Shown: positions 45,540-57,457 of the stretch, piece by piece | Numbering within the stretch: position 1 is the first letter of the stretch | How the letters are laid out: the number at the start of each line of letters is the position of its first letter | NCBI GenBank assembly: GCA_016748015.1 | Contig: JAAOMT010000675.1 | Coordinates: forward strand, 632,314 to 696,313 | Direction of reading: 5' to 3' | Source of the DNA: Geosiphon pyriformis | Taxonomy: Eukaryota; Glomeromycota; Glomeromycetes; Archaeosporales; Geosiphonaceae | Length of the DNA stretch: 64,000 bases | Position numbers and translations under genes: made by a program | Notes under the pieces: generated by a model | Told to the model about the DNA's origin: nothing | What the model saw: only the letters and a program-made list of their open reading frames with translations | Databases searched by the model: none

Positions 45540-45833
45540 GTTATAGGTAATTATTTGAGGTCTCAAAGCAAATAACAAACCCATAACTTGGTGCTCAATT
45601 AATATACTAATGTTGGTTTTTGGTAATTTTGGTTATCTAAAGATTTGGTTGAGTTCTTTGTATAATAGACAGAGATTTAACTAATAGTTTTATTCATAGC
45701 TTCCTAAAACCACAGTTTTGTCAATTTCTTTTTTAGCATAATGGCTGGTAATTTTCCTGGTAAGATATCCTTAATTCCAAATGTCTACTTTTATTCCTGA
45801 GTTTTTTACCAGTGCTATATCCTGATGTCAGTA
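45540..45833 (-). repeat. G3 5' LTR, truncated
   Basis: Matches the first 300 bp of the 3' LTR (plus-strand order, GTTATAGGTAATTATTTGAGG onward) up to 'cctgatgtcagta'. After this, sequence of H follows with no U3, TATA box or LTR start. The primer site lies just outside it at 45539-45526 (minus TGGTGCTTTCTGTA). Confidence 0.82.
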
Positions 45834-46890
45834 TACAATAATGTTCTCAACAAACTCTATTACTATCTTCATAATGCTGAAATAATTTTTGATTTAGCAA
45901 TGACTTTAATCAATGAAGTTACACAAAAAGATGTTTACTAAATAAAAAAAGCTGAGTACATTAAATACACAATGGAATTAGCTAAATTCAACTATGAAAA
46001 TGAAGTAAAAACATACCACCAAATTGCAAGCCATACTTACCCAACCCAAAAAGCTTAAATTCAACAATTAAAGCAAATAAACATTCAATTGTGTAAAGAA
46101 TACATCATGCCTTATGATAATAAATGGTGTTCAGAATACTATGCCCTTAGCATTCTCTTACTCAGCAAAGATGACCAGAAGAAAATTGAATTTGGAGAAC
46201 CTAAGCCAGAAGAAAAAATTGCAACAACTCCAATTTATCTTACTGAAAATCAACCAGTTCTACAACTCAAATATTTCAACAACAATGATCAAGAAATCAA
46301 GCCAGAAAAAGCACACAATATAAATGCTGAATATGATCTATAATACCCAGAAAAAATACTTGGGTTCTCTAACCAAAATCAATCTCAGAATTGCTTTTGA
46401 AATTCCACCAGAAGCAATGGTTTAAATTGCTTCCAGATCATTATTGGCAAGCAAAGAAATCAATGTTAGAGAAGAATTTATAGATACAGAATATACTGGA
46501 AACATTACTATCATGCTACAAAATGAAACTGAAAAACCATTTAGAATAAAGCATGCTGAAAAAATTGCTCAAGCAATTTACTTACTTTTAATCAACATTT
46601 CAAAATTACAATTAATTAGTGACAGAGAACAATTAGGCAAAAGTGAAAGAGAAATACAAAGTTTTGGTTCAACTAGACGATTTACAGTTTTAGTAAACAT
46701 AGTTTTCAATACACAGAATAAATCTTACCAGATTCTACAACTTCCTCAACCAATTACCATTTCACCTTTTAAAAAATATCACGAAATTTACACTTGCTCA
46801 AAACCTACTACTACTCAACAAATCTGTTTAAAACATGAAATTTCAATCCCAAATATTTATATTTCCAAAAAAATAAAGAAATTTTGAGTT
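45834..46890 (+). pseudogene. H linker and dUTPase domain relic
   Basis: After the G3 junction, H resumes in the linker (NNVLNKLYYYLHNAEIIFDL). A damaged zinc ribbon follows (QLCKEYIMPYDNKWCSEYY, two Cys turned to Tyr), then a dUTPase. Motif 1 is NINAEYDL (46318-46341), motif 2 ASRSLLASKEINV (about 46430-46468), motif 3 EFIDTEYTGNI, motif 4 AEKIAQAIYLLLI and motif 5 REIQSFGSTRR. Motif 1 is separated from the rest by frame disruption near 46345. The enzyme would hydrolyse dUTP. Gly-to-Glu and Gly-to-Arg losses match G-to-A decay. Confidence 0.82.
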
Positions 46891-48420
46891 ATATTCTACA
46901 ACTCCAACAATTACTCTATTGTTTTATTAAATAAATTAGAAATTAGAATCATACATAGCAACATCTTCTAAGATAAAAATCCTTAAATTGTCTCTAATTT
47001 TATTGAAATTGTAAGACATACTCTACTTTTCAACCCAAATATTACTTTGACTATTAAAAACTACCATGTTTTAGAAGAAAAACTCTCTCAAATTAACATA
47101 GGTCTCTTAGAACTTCAACAACAAAGATAATTGAAACAGTTGATAGCTGAATTTGCTGATATATTTGCAAAAAATAACAATGATTTTGGAAAAATTGATA
47201 TTGTCCAACATTAGATCTACATAGAAGATGCTCTATCAAAATGTCAACAAGCTTACTGAGTTCTATCTGCTAGCCATCAATTTATTAGAAAAGAAGTCCA
47301 ATGAATGCTTAATAATAAATTGATTCAACCATCAAGAAATCCATAGGCCTTACCAGTAGTTTTTATCAAAAAAAAAAGAAAAAATCAGATTTTGTGTTAA
47401 TTATTGACAATTAAATAGTGTTACAATTGGAGATACTTACTCTCTTCCAAGAATTGATGATATGCTAGATGTTTTAGGAAAAACCAAGTTCTTCTCAACT
47501 TTAGACTTGGAAAGTGGATACTGAAAAGTCGAAATAGACCCAAAAGATCAGCTCAAAACAGCATTTATCACTTAAGAAAAAAACTATGAATTCAATATTA
47601 TGCTTTTTGAACTCTGTAATACATCAACAACATTCCAGCAACTTATGAATGTTGTTTATAAAAGATTCTTATGACAATCAGTAATTGTCTATTTTAATAA
47701 TATTGATATGTACTCACCAAGTTTTAAAGCTTATCTGATTTACCTGTAAGAAGTTTTCAATAATTACAGAAAACAGGATTGAAATTAAACATTGAAAAGT
47801 ATTACTTTGAAAAAACAAGTTTAATTTTTTTTGAACACATTGTTAGCAAAGATGGAATCAAACCAAATTCTGGAACAATCAGTGCTGTTAAAAACTTTTA
47901 AACTCCCAAAAATACTACAGAGCTATAAAGATTTATAGAATTAACCTCCTATTATTGGAAATTTATAAAAGGATTCTCAGAAATTGCCAAACCACTCAAT
48001 TATCTTACCAACAAAAATGTGTTATATCAATGGACAAAAGAACAACAAAAAGTCTTTGAAATCTTCAAAACAAAATTGACAATAGTTTTAGTTCTTGCTT
48101 ATCCAAATTTTAACAAACAGTTCCAACTGGCCATTGATGTTTTACACACAGTATTTAGTGTCATCCTATCATAATTGAATGAAAATGGCCAAGAACAAAA
48201 TATTGCCTATGCCAGTAGAACACTCAAACCAACAAAACTCAAGTATGGTTCAACTGAATTAGAAGCTGTCATAGTCATTTGGGCTCTTAAACACTTTAAC
48301 AATACCTGAAAAATAGAAAAGAATTTGATATTATAACTGACAATATTGGCCTCAAATAGCTCAATAAAAAGAAAACTAAACAAAGTGTTAAACAGTCTTA
48401 ATAGAATAATTTTCTAGCAA
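46891..48420 (+). pseudogene. H reverse transcriptase and RNase H relic
   Basis: RT palm blocks are seen: RFCVNYQQLNSVTIGDTYSL near 47385-47450 (after a frame slip in an A run), FFSTLDLESGY (about 47490-47522) and VIVYFNNIDMYSP (about 47685-47725), where the catalytic YxDD is now FNN. RNase H follows at about 48100-48420 (FQLAIDVLHTVFSVIL, LKYGSTELEAVIVIWALKHF). Both are needed for cDNA synthesis; both are inactivated by stops and catalytic loss. Confidence 0.78.
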
Positions 48421-48699
48421 ACTACAAGTATATTGTATATTACAAACCAGAAAAACTACACACCAATATTGATAGTCTTTCAAGAATAAGACAAGATTAA
48501 TACCAATAGCAATTTTACCACAACTTACCAATTTAGCAACACAAACAACCAAACAACAATAGATTTCAGAAATAACCAAACAACAATAGATCCCAGAAAT
48601 TACAACAACCTTAAAAACTATTTGAAGACTCTTATTATGCCAGAAAATTGGTCTTCAAGTAAAAAATATCGATTATAACACAAATCAAAACAATATTTT

Positions 48700-50273
48700 A
48701 TACACCACAACAAAATTTATTATAAAAATTGCAGAAATTCAAACCAATTATTCAGATTAGTACAAGAAAATAAAAAAGAAACAATTCTATACAACATATA
48801 CACAAATCTTTTTTTAGCATACTTGGAAAGAAATAAAACAATTCAAAGAATTTTTGAACATTATTTTTGGCCCTACATGCAAAAAAACATTCGACAATAT
48901 GTAGAATTTTGTGATAGTTGTTAAAGAAGAAGAGAAACTTGCCCCACAGAATCTCTAAATTCAATCAAAGTTGGACAACCTTTTGACAAAATTGAAATTA
49001 ATTTAGTCAAACCATTACCTATCACAACTTAAAGAAATCATTATATTGCAATTGCAGTAAATTATCTTACCAAATGGCTTAAAGCTAGAGTTATTTAAAG
49101 AGCAGATACAAAATCAATAGCAAATTTTATTTATGAAGACATTATTTGTAGACATAGATGTCCAATTGAACTTTTATCTAATCAAAGAACACATTTTGTA
49201 AACAACTTAATACAAAAAATTTGTAAACAATTCAATGTTAAAAAACTTTTATCATCATCATATTACTTCCAAACAAATAGACTTGTAGAATATTTCAACA
49301 GGACGTTATGTAAATTTTTAGCCAAAGTCTCAACTGATTTTGAGCAGGAATAAAATATATTTATTCCATTAGTGTTACTATTCTATAAAACACTAAAACA
49401 AGATACTATAAAACACACATTATTTAATTTTACTTATGAAAGGACAGCAATATTACCAATTAATTTTATAGTAGAAACATATTCAGTGCAACCAATTAAT
49501 GAAGAAAACTTTCAAGAAATACTCCAAAAAAGAGCTTATACTCTTCTTAGTATACTGAAAAAAAAAAGACAAATAGCAGTCATTCATATTGAACACTTTC
49601 AAACTTAACAAAAAAAAGGCATAATAATAAACTACCACTAATTACCAATAAATTTAAAGTTAGAAATAAAGTTCTCTTATACAAAACTAAGACTGAAAAA
49701 CAATAGAGTGAGAAATTTGAACATAAATAGGATAGACCATTTTATATCTACGAAATTCTAAGCAATGGATCATATAAGTTAAGACTTAATGACAAAGTAC
49801 TAATAAAAGTTGCACATAGAAATCAATTAAAATACTTAAAAACAAATAAAACCCTATATCCAAAAATAATTTCTTTGTTTTTTTTCAAGATTTTGTTTAT
49901 TAGTTAGTTATTTTTATTATGATTATTTCTCAAAATATTTAACAAATATCCCAAAAATTAATGTTAGTCTTGAAAACATTTCCTGACCTATCTATAACAA
50001 TTAATAAAAGTTAAATTAATTACACTCAAAAAAAAACCACAATACCAGTAGAAAATTATTCTTAGAATTATCACTCTTATAGAAAAAAAACAAGAAGTTA
50101 TTCTGAAATTCAGTTATCAAAACTGTTAAAGCAAGCACTAAAAGAAAACCTTTTATTTGCCCTTATTGATATTCTACCAAATGCCACAATCTAACAAAAA
50201 CTTCTACTATTTTTCAATGAACAGAACAATAATTATACCCTTATCTATAGATATTTTCATATTAAAAGAACAC
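48700..50273 (+). pseudogene. H integrase and C-terminal extension relic
   Basis: Integrase catalytic core at about 48990-49320: NLVKPLPITT (first Asp to Asn), HRCPIELLSNQRTHFVNN (second Asp to Asn) and NRLVEYFNRTL (Glu kept). The open segment 49372-49608 covers the C-terminal part (LPINFIVETYSVQPINEENF). Beyond it, about 49860-50268 and, past G4, 60363-60690, runs a further polar, helical extension of unknown role. G4 interrupts the extension at 50273. Confidence 0.72.
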
Positions 50274-50344
50274 TATTACTTATAGAATATAGGAAGTATA
50301 TTAGCATATAAATTAGCCAATTAGAAGTAGCCATAATAAATGTG

Positions 50345-50502
50345 GAATTCCAGGGTTCCTCTCAAAGAAATTACAGAATTTTAGAAATTTCAGAATTCTT
50401 ATACAAGGAATCACAAAATTCCAGAATTCCAGGATTTCTCTCAAAGAAATTACAGGATTTCAAAAATTTCAGAATTCCTGGTGTGAAGAATTAAGGAATT
50501 GA
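50345..50502. repeat. 79-bp tandem duplication in the G4 LTR U3
   Basis: Two units with GAATTCCAGG, CTCTCAAAGAAATTACAG and AAATTTCAGAATTC in the same order, starting at 50345 and 50424; the second is incomplete at its end. The 3' LTR has the same arrangement from about 59580. It replaces the GCAATGT-type repeats found in the G3 LTR. Confidence 0.75.
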
Positions 50503-50517
50503 GGAATCTCAATTATG

Positions 50518-50526
50518 TATATATAT
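50518..50526 (+). promoter_or_regulatory. TATA box of the type-2 LTR
   Basis: TATATATAT, conserved in position in the 3' LTR (59751-59759), the lone LTR at 13352 (near 13505) and the LTR at 26627 (near 26790). In each it is followed about 10-15 bases later by an AGAAGYARAAAARAC-like block. It is the likely element promoter core. Confidence 0.6.
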
Positions 50527-51142
50527 TAGCATTAGAAGTAAAAAAGACAAATCTCTTAGTTTAGATTTGATCTAAGCAAACTTCTATTCACAAATATCAA
50601 TAAATAATTATTTACTATCTCAATTTACTCTCTACTATCAACATTTCATGTTGATAAAAATTGATACTTAATCACTTTAGAACAATAGCTCTTGATCATG
50701 GCTATTGATAAAATACTAATATTTATTATCTTGGCTTATTTTTTTATTTTTTATTTTTTATTTCCTTTCATTTTTCTTTTGTTATTTCTTTTTGTGTTAC
50801 TAATTGATTAAAAAGAAAAGCACTGAATTATTGATGTCAAGAATAACCTGGTAAAAGATCTTAAAGGAAGAATATAACATTGAAAATTTAAGAATAGCTT
50901 ACTAGAAGGACATTTCTGCCAGATTACCGGCCACCATACTGAGAAAAAAATTCGATGGAATTGCAATTCTGGGAGACTACTGAGAAGACAACAATTGAAT
51001 TTCTGTCTATTATACAAAAGACTTAACCAAAACCTTCAGACAAATAACACCTTCAGATTACCATCATCACAAATAGCTTTTAAGCACCAAGTTATGGGTT
51101 TTGTTATTTGATTTAAGACCCCAAATAATTATCTGTAATATT

Positions 51143-51158
51143 TGGTGCTCTCTGTGAA
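51143..51158 (+). promoter_or_regulatory. G4 primer-binding site
   Basis: TGGTGCTCTCTGTGAA, three bases after the LTR end. It begins with TGG and shares its TGGTGCT core with G3 and H. Confidence 0.65.
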
Positions 51159-51202
51159 ATATAATCTTACAGAAAACCAGCACCAACAACTATCATCCAA
51201 AA

Positions 51203-52990
51203 GTGGCAGAATCAGAAATCATAGGAGCAAACCATTTAGAATTTGCCAAATCTTTGTTTCAACAGTACAGCCAACAATTAGGATTAAACAATAACTATTT
51301 CCCAGCAAAATCAGTCTTTAACTTTTATGTCAATAATAAAATCACAGACTGCTTAGGAAGAACAGTTAACATTGAATCTACAAGAAAAAATTTCTATACA
51401 GAATTGTTTCAACATACCAACTTACCAAAAAACTACAGTTTTATACCAATCATCAAGGAAATCAATTAAATTATTAAAAAGTACACCCAACAACAATTCT
51501 CTATTACTTATGCAGATAAAGGCAAAGAAAGATTGCAAACACCAGTGATAATACCCAAAAAGATACAACCACTCACTTAAAAGAAAACCTGAGTTGAATT
51601 ACCAACCAATCTATCATATCATTATACATCAGAAAGTACCATTAATATCTTTTTAGCAGATGTGTCCACATCAAATACGACATCAATCTTGAGACAATTC
51701 TCATTTCAAAGTAAACAAAGAAGAACAGAATTATTAGGACCATATGGCAAATATTTTGAAAGATTTAAATTGTGATTACTAATGCCATTAAGACTTCAAT
51801 CACCACCACCCCCACCAGATTTTGGAACAGCTGATCTGTGGGAAGTAACAGAATCAGAAAAAGAGGAAAAAAAAGAAAGTAAAAATTTACTTACTAAAAC
51901 CTGATCCTAGAAAATCTGGAAGTTAAAACCCCAAACATTCAAACTCAGCAAATGCAAAACAATCCAAACTCTGAAACAATTAATTAGTAAAACTTACCTC
52001 CAGTAATCATCATCAATCAGCCACTAATTGAACTAATTATTGAACCAATTCAACAGCAGCCACTCCAGCAACTTATTCAATAACCATTTCAACCACTTCA
52101 ACAACTACAACAATCATTTCAACAGCTACAACAACAACTTCAACCACTACCATCACAACAACAACAATAAATAACATATGCACCAATCACAAAACTCAAA
52201 AAATTCATTGGCAAAGAGGATGATATTTAAGTGTGGCTGAAAAATATTGAAAAAATCATCACAGCCAATGGATAGAATGATGTCAGAGCCATGCAAGCCA
52301 TCCCCTATTTTCTCCAAGATACTGTCAATTCATGGTATCAAAGCTTAGCCAACAAACTTCAGAATTTCAATGCATTCAAGCTTGCATTCCTACAATATTT
52401 CAGTAATAATAATAGCATCAACTGATTGGTCAACACTTTTACCACCATCAAGTAAGGAGAAAATGAAGCAGTTACTACTTACTTAAGACACTTCTACAGA
52501 AATCTGCACCAAATTCAGGCCATATAGGCTGATTATTTCACAGTGCCACAAATCTTAAATCAATTCATTAGAGGCCTGTATAGTAGCATTCTCCAATACA
52601 TATGTCTAATGCATTCAGCAGACTTTTAAGCTGTAATTACAAACATCAGAGATTTTGAAGCAGCTAAACTCGAAGCCAACTACACCCAAGCCATAAATCT
52701 AGTGATGAACAGATCATTTGACTCAGATTCCAAATTGAAGCAATTCAGTGAATTAATCAACCAGAAATTGGAAAAATACTTAACTAACACCAATCAAACA
52801 ATTTATCAACCTCCACAATGATGCAACAATCAGAGAAACTCAAATTGTTTCCAAAATCAATCACGTCCATTATTGTCAACCAATCAACAATGGCAACAAA
52901 AAATACATGCTTGCCATTATTGTGGTAAACAAGGATATCTGCAATTCAACTGTCGAAAAAGAATAAGTGACCAATAATTGGGAAATCAAT
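51203..52990 (+). pseudogene. G4 gag relic
   Basis: Start MAESEIIGANHLEFAKSLFQ at 51203, open to 51469, then stops in the same type of frame. A Gln/Pro-rich stretch lies at about 52010-52170. The capsid core at about 52190-52720 includes DVRAMQAIPYFLQDTVNSWY and FTTIKQGENEAVTTYLRHF. The zinc knuckle at 52911-52952 reads CHYCGKQGYLQFNC, with the His of CX2CX4HX4C changed to Tyr. Most stops are TAA, TAG or TGA where Gln or Trp is expected. Confidence 0.82.
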
Positions 52991-53339
52991 ATCAAAACCC
53001 TGATTGCTGATTTCAAACTCTGGGTTACCAACCAAACTCAGAACTATATCAACCAAATTATCTACCTATGACACAGCAGCAAATTTATCAAACACCAATT
53101 TATCAGCCTCCAGCATCCATAGTTTATTAACTGTAGTTCCAACCTATTTATCAATCACAGCCCCAATCTATCTATTAGCTGCAGTCTCAAATAATATATC
53201 AATTATCACTAATTTTAACACTACCATCAAACTCAGCTCTAATAACATTAGAGAACCCTAGATCAAGAGTTACCCAAAACTGAAGATCAGTAATGGTTGT
53301 TTACCAACTAATCCTTAGCTTCTTAAACCAGTCATTGAA

Positions 53340-53920
53340 ATCATGCCAGTGAAATTCAAAAACTGGGTACACACAAAATCCAAGTTTCTAGAACTATTTA
53401 AGTCTCCTAGTAACTCTAGAAGATACCACATCCCACAAATTGAAAATAAAACAAAAGCAGCCATTTACCAACAATATCTTATCAGCAATCATTATAGAAG
53501 ACAAATCACTTGCTGCTATCTTCCCTTTTGAATTCAAAAAACCAGTTGAAATGCTATTATTCAGTAAAGCCACTCTAGAATTAAAACCCATTACTGCAAT
53601 ATATACGAATGCTAAAATTGATGAACAGTACATTAAACTGATTCTAGATAGTAGATTAGCTGGCAGCATTATCACAAGACAGCTTATGAACCAATTAGAT
53701 CACCAAGTTGATCAAGCTGCCAGTACAAGGATAATTACAGCTAATGAAGCCACCAAGACTCCAATTGGTAAAATAGATAACCTACTCATCAAAGTCAATA
53801 GCATTATCATACCAATCAAGGTATTAGTCATGAAAGCTACTTAATACTAAGTACTTATTGGCAATGACTGGCTGTTCAAAACCAATATGACACTTGATTG
53901 AAACATGCAGAAGCTTCAAC
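53340..53920 (+). pseudogene. G4 protease relic
   Basis: The open stretch 53440-53844 reads AAIFPFEFKKPVEMLLFSKA, ITAIYTNAKIDEQYIKLILD then SRLAGSIITRQLM. The active-site Asp and Ser are kept but Gly is Arg. Second block: KTPIGKIDNLLIKVNSIIIP. After a stop, YLVLIGNDWLF-type sequence ends the domain near 53875. Confidence 0.8.
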
Positions 53921-54299
53921 TTAGCCAAAACAGTTGACACACACGTGTCTTAGTCATGTATGGCCATTTTAAGACCACCAACACACTAGCACCACTCATT
54001 GAATTTGAAGAAGAAGAAAAAAAACCTATCTGGAAAACCTATCAAGTATTATGGGCTGAAAATGACTACAATGAATTACCACCAATACCCTTCTGGGACA
54101 ACAATAGAAAAAGAAAACAAAAGGAAAAACTTACCTAGAATGCTGACCAAGTCTGAAGAATTGACAATAACTCTGATGAATTACCAACTTGGAAGTAGAA
54201 AAAAAATACAAAAAAAAAAAGAAAAGGAAAAGAAGAAGAGCCAGCACCAATCACCACCACCATTTATATTCTCTACACCTATACTATATCACTACCACC

Positions 54300-55139
54300 T
54301 AACTATTGCTAACTGAAACTAGTATGCATTGACTGTAGCAAGAAATTGTCCACAATGGATGCATGCTATGGTAACAATGAAGAATAGCAAACAGCACTAA
54401 ATTTTATTGCCACCCATGCAACATTGAATGGTTTGAATGACCAAAAAGACAAGAAAAATAGGACAACAAACCATGCTTGGCTTGTGGCAAAACTCTCCTC
54501 AACAAAAAAATGTGGAATGACATTTCTGGGAGAGGAGAAACATGTGACAAATTGTGCCAATACATGATCTTAATAAGTAATTGGGTAAGAAAAGAAACAC
54601 CAATAGAAGCAGCCTAGAGGAGAGCAATAAAATGATTAGATAAATGTTCATACAATGATGACAAAATTTGGCAAATGGCTCTCACCAAAATTGAAAAAGT
54701 GTTACCAGAAGAAATCAAGATGATTAAGAACAATCCACCAAAACCTATAAAACTCAATTGGAACTCAAAACCAGTCATCAATTTTTTGGACCCAGAACAA
54801 TTCTATGAACACTATCAAGAATTAGCACCCACATGGGAAGAACAAGAGCAATAGTTAGAAAAAATAAACACAAGACTATGTAACTACTGTTTGATTCCAT
54901 ATAACTTTTAATATTATAATGAGTGTGACCTCATTTACAATCCACCACCATGCATGATCTACACAATTCCAAAGAAAGACAAACCAATCAGCAGCTGTGC
55001 ATTAGAATCGGAATCAACTTTCAATTCCAATTCAAACTCTGACAATGATAACAATGAAAACAATGGTTCCAGCTTTGCCCAAGATGGCAATAAAAATAAC
55101 AATAATTTGAACTCTAATACAAATCCTAAAACATACATT
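54300..55139 (+). pseudogene. G4 cysteine-rich zinc-ribbon region and acidic linker
   Basis: Paired Cys motifs as in G3: CIDC with CHPC, CLAC with CDKLC, CNYC with a damaged partner YNEC. Between them TKIEKVLPEEIKMIKNNPPK and LDPEQFYEHYQELAPTWEEQ are well conserved. From 54954 the frame is open: IYTIPKKDKPISSC, then an Asn/Ser/Asp-rich linker into dUTPase. The region does not resemble the RT-proximal parts of ordinary gypsy elements. Confidence 0.72.
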
Positions 55140-55667
55140 GCACTTCCTGATCTCACCAAAAAGCAAGAGCTAAAATGGTTCAGCAATAATAATAAAGATA
55201 TTATGCCCAAATGTGTACATGATACTGATGTAGAGTTTGATTTAAGATATCCAGGAAAAGATATCATCAAATTGAAACCACATTTGCACATATGCATTGA
55301 TCTCAAGATAGCATTAGAAATTCCAACAACAACAATGGCTCAATTAGTATCTAGGAGTAGCTTAGCAAAAAAAGGAATCAACATCAGAGGAGAGATAATT
55401 GACACAGAATATATAGAAAATATTATTACTATACTACAAAATGATTTGAAAAAGGCCTATATTATAGAACCAAATAAAAAAATAGCACAGACAATATTCC
55501 TGCTTCTGATTAAAGTAGCTCAATTAGTGTCAGTAGGAAACAAGGAAAAATTAGGGATTATGACTAGAGAAATACAGGGTTTCAAATCTACAGATAGAAT
55601 AGATGTACTAATTAATATGGCAGAAAAAAAAATTGTTGACAAGGAAAAAATTATCTCTACTTATTAA
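55140..55667 (+). pseudogene. G4 dUTPase domain (best preserved)
   Basis: Open without stops. Motif 1 CVHDTDVEFDLRY (55219-55250), motif 2 VSRSSLAKKGI (55347-55379), motif 3 GEIIDTEYIENI (55390-55425), motif 4 NKKIAQTIFLLLI and motif 5 REIQGFKSTDR (55567-55600). The key Asp of motif 3 and the Ser of motif 2 are present. The changed positions (A to V, G to E, G to K, G to D) are all explained by G-to-A or C-to-T. The normal enzyme is a homotrimer with active sites shared between subunits. It is fused in frame with the downstream RT (one frame 54954-56945 with stops only). Confidence 0.87.
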
Positions 55668-55697
55668 TTAATTTTCATTTTATCATATGACTAGTAC

Positions 55698-56945
55698 ATG
55701 GTAGTTATAGAGAGAAAAGTAAAGAATCAAGTTCAGATTTTTAAGACAAAAGCAACACTTTGTGGATCAGAAGAGATTGGATTAGTCAATTTATACATAC
55801 CAGCCAAGAATTACAGTTACATCAAAATTCCCATTTACAACAATACAGAAAACGTTATCAAGATACCAAAAAGAACTATCATTGAATACTTAACCACTGA
55901 AATTAAAAACCAACTGCCAAACACCATTCCAGATTTTCTACAACTGTGTGAATATATAAATATCACATTTCAAATAATATATGAACAAGAAGAATACTAT
56001 TTGCTCTAGCCAGAACAGTTGGAATAAATGAACATAAGAAACTTGGATCCACTACAATGTATGCAGCTTAAGATGTTACTTAACAATTTCAATAATATCT
56101 TTGCCAGTGAAAACAAATTTGGCAAAACTGACATCATCCAACATTAAATCAAGACTGAAGATGTAATGCCAATTAAACAAAGAGCATACAGAGTACTACC
56201 AGCTAGCCATGAAATTATTCATCAAGAAATCAATTGAATGCTTGACAATGGGTTAATTCAGCTATCAATGAGCTCATGGTTATTATCAGTAGTATTAGTC
56301 TGTAAGAAGAATAGAAAAATCTGCTTTTGTGTGGATTACTGGAAACTAAATGAAGTAACAAAAGAAGATAGCTACTCAACTCCAAAGATTCAAGAACTTT
56401 TCAATGCTTTTGAAGAAAAGAAATGGTTTTTAATATTAAACTTAGACAGTAGTTACTGGCAGGTAGCCATAAAACCAGAAGACAAAAAGAAAATGGCTTT
56501 TACAATACAAAAAGAGAACTTCAAATTCAAAGTTATGCCATTTGGCTTAATAAATGCTCCAGCCATTTTTCAGTAACTTATGGAAATTGTTTATACTAAG
56601 TTATTATGAAAATCAGTAGTCATATACTTGAATAACACCAATGTGTTCTCAAAAACATTTGATAATCATCTGCATTATCTTTAACAAGTATTTGAAAGAC
56701 TCAGACAAGCAGGATTGAAATTAAATACAAATAAATGCTTTTTTTGCAAAATAGAACTCAAGTTTTTGGAACATATTGTAAGCAAAAATAGTATTAAAAT
56801 AGATCCAGACAAGATTGAGATTGTTAAGAACTTTCCAGTACCAAATAATCTCACAGAATTAAGAGCATTCTTGGGATTTGTTGAATACTACTGCCACTTT
56901 ATCAAAAACTTTTTCAAAATAGCTCAACCACTACACCAACTTTAA
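55698..56945 (+). pseudogene. G4 pre-RT domain and reverse transcriptase relic
   Basis: The pre-RT beta-rich segment 55698-56009 (IGLVNLYIPAKNYSYIKIPI, IKIPKRTIIEYLTTEI) resembles the domain found just before RT in many gypsy pols. RT fingers and palm: FGKTDIIQH, 56238-56576 (ICFCVDYWKLNEVTKEDSYS, LILNLDSSYWQVAIK, KVMPFGLINAPAIFQ). The catalytic block reads VVIYLNNTN (YLDD changed to YLNN). The thumb is at 56715-56945. Confidence 0.83.
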
Positions 56946-56961
56946 ACAAAAAACACCAAAT

Positions 56962-57420
56962 ATGAGTGGACTAAAATCCAACAAAGTCTTTGACACACTA
57001 AGAAAAAAACTTATTCAAGCCCCAATATTAATCTATCTAGACTACAACAAACCATTTATCATCACCACCAATACATTAGACCAAGCATTGAGAGCAGTAC
57101 TATTGCAGAAAAAACCAGATGGAAGAGAACATCCAGTAGCTTATACTAGTAAAAGATTAAGTCCAGCTAAAAAAAATTATAGAACTTTAACATTGAAACA
57201 CTTAGCTATCTATTGGGCTGTCATTAAATAGAAAGAATACTTGAGTTAAAAGTTTGATGTGTACACTGATCACAAAGGATTGACTTTAATTTAGAAGCAA
57301 GAATTTGGAGACAATTGTCATGTCAGATAGAAAATAGAACTTTCATCATTTAATTATATAATACATTACAAAAAAGGAAAAAAAAATGAAAATGCTGACA
57401 GATTGTCACGAATGAGACAA
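56962..57420 (+). pseudogene. G4 RNase H relic
   Basis: Reads LIYLDYNKPFIITTNTLDQA then LRAVLLQ, so the first catalytic Asp is Asn. LTLKHLAIYWAVIK has the Glu changed to Lys. VYTDHKGLTLI and NENADRLSRM keep the other two acidic positions. One frame shift separates it from RT. It would be catalytically dead. Confidence 0.78.
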
Positions 57421-57457
57421 ATCTAAAAACATATCAACCCAAAAATATAACAAAAAA

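Larger units (their letters stand above)
35434..45833 (-). mobile_element. G3: Ty3/gypsy element with type-2 LTRs, dUTPase and a truncated 5' LTR
   Basis: Minus-strand element inserted in the protease of H. The 3' LTR is 35434-36260. The 5' LTR keeps only 294 bp (45540-45833) and is cut abruptly. Internal order from right to left is gag, protease, three zinc ribbons, dUTPase, RT, RNase H, integrase, C-terminal extension. A solo type-1 LTR sits in the dUTPase. Stretches keep one frame over long distances with stops only (for example 40438-38834). No target duplication can be read, because the right flank was deleted together with the rest of the 5' LTR. Confidence 0.88.
50274..51139 (+). repeat. 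G4 5' LTR (type 2)
   Basis: Starts TATTACTTATAGAATATAGG and ends AATAATTATCTGTAAT. It contains a 79-bp tandem duplication in U3 (GAATTCCAGG... starting at 50345 and 50424) and a TATATATAT box at 50518-50526, followed by the 'attagcattagaagtaaaaaagaca' region shared with other type-2 LTRs. Confidence 0.9.

Noticed and set aside
55140-55667. dUTPase as a captured host gene standing alone
   Set aside because: The same domain lies at the same place in three separate elements and shares one reading frame with the RT of G4, so it is part of pol.
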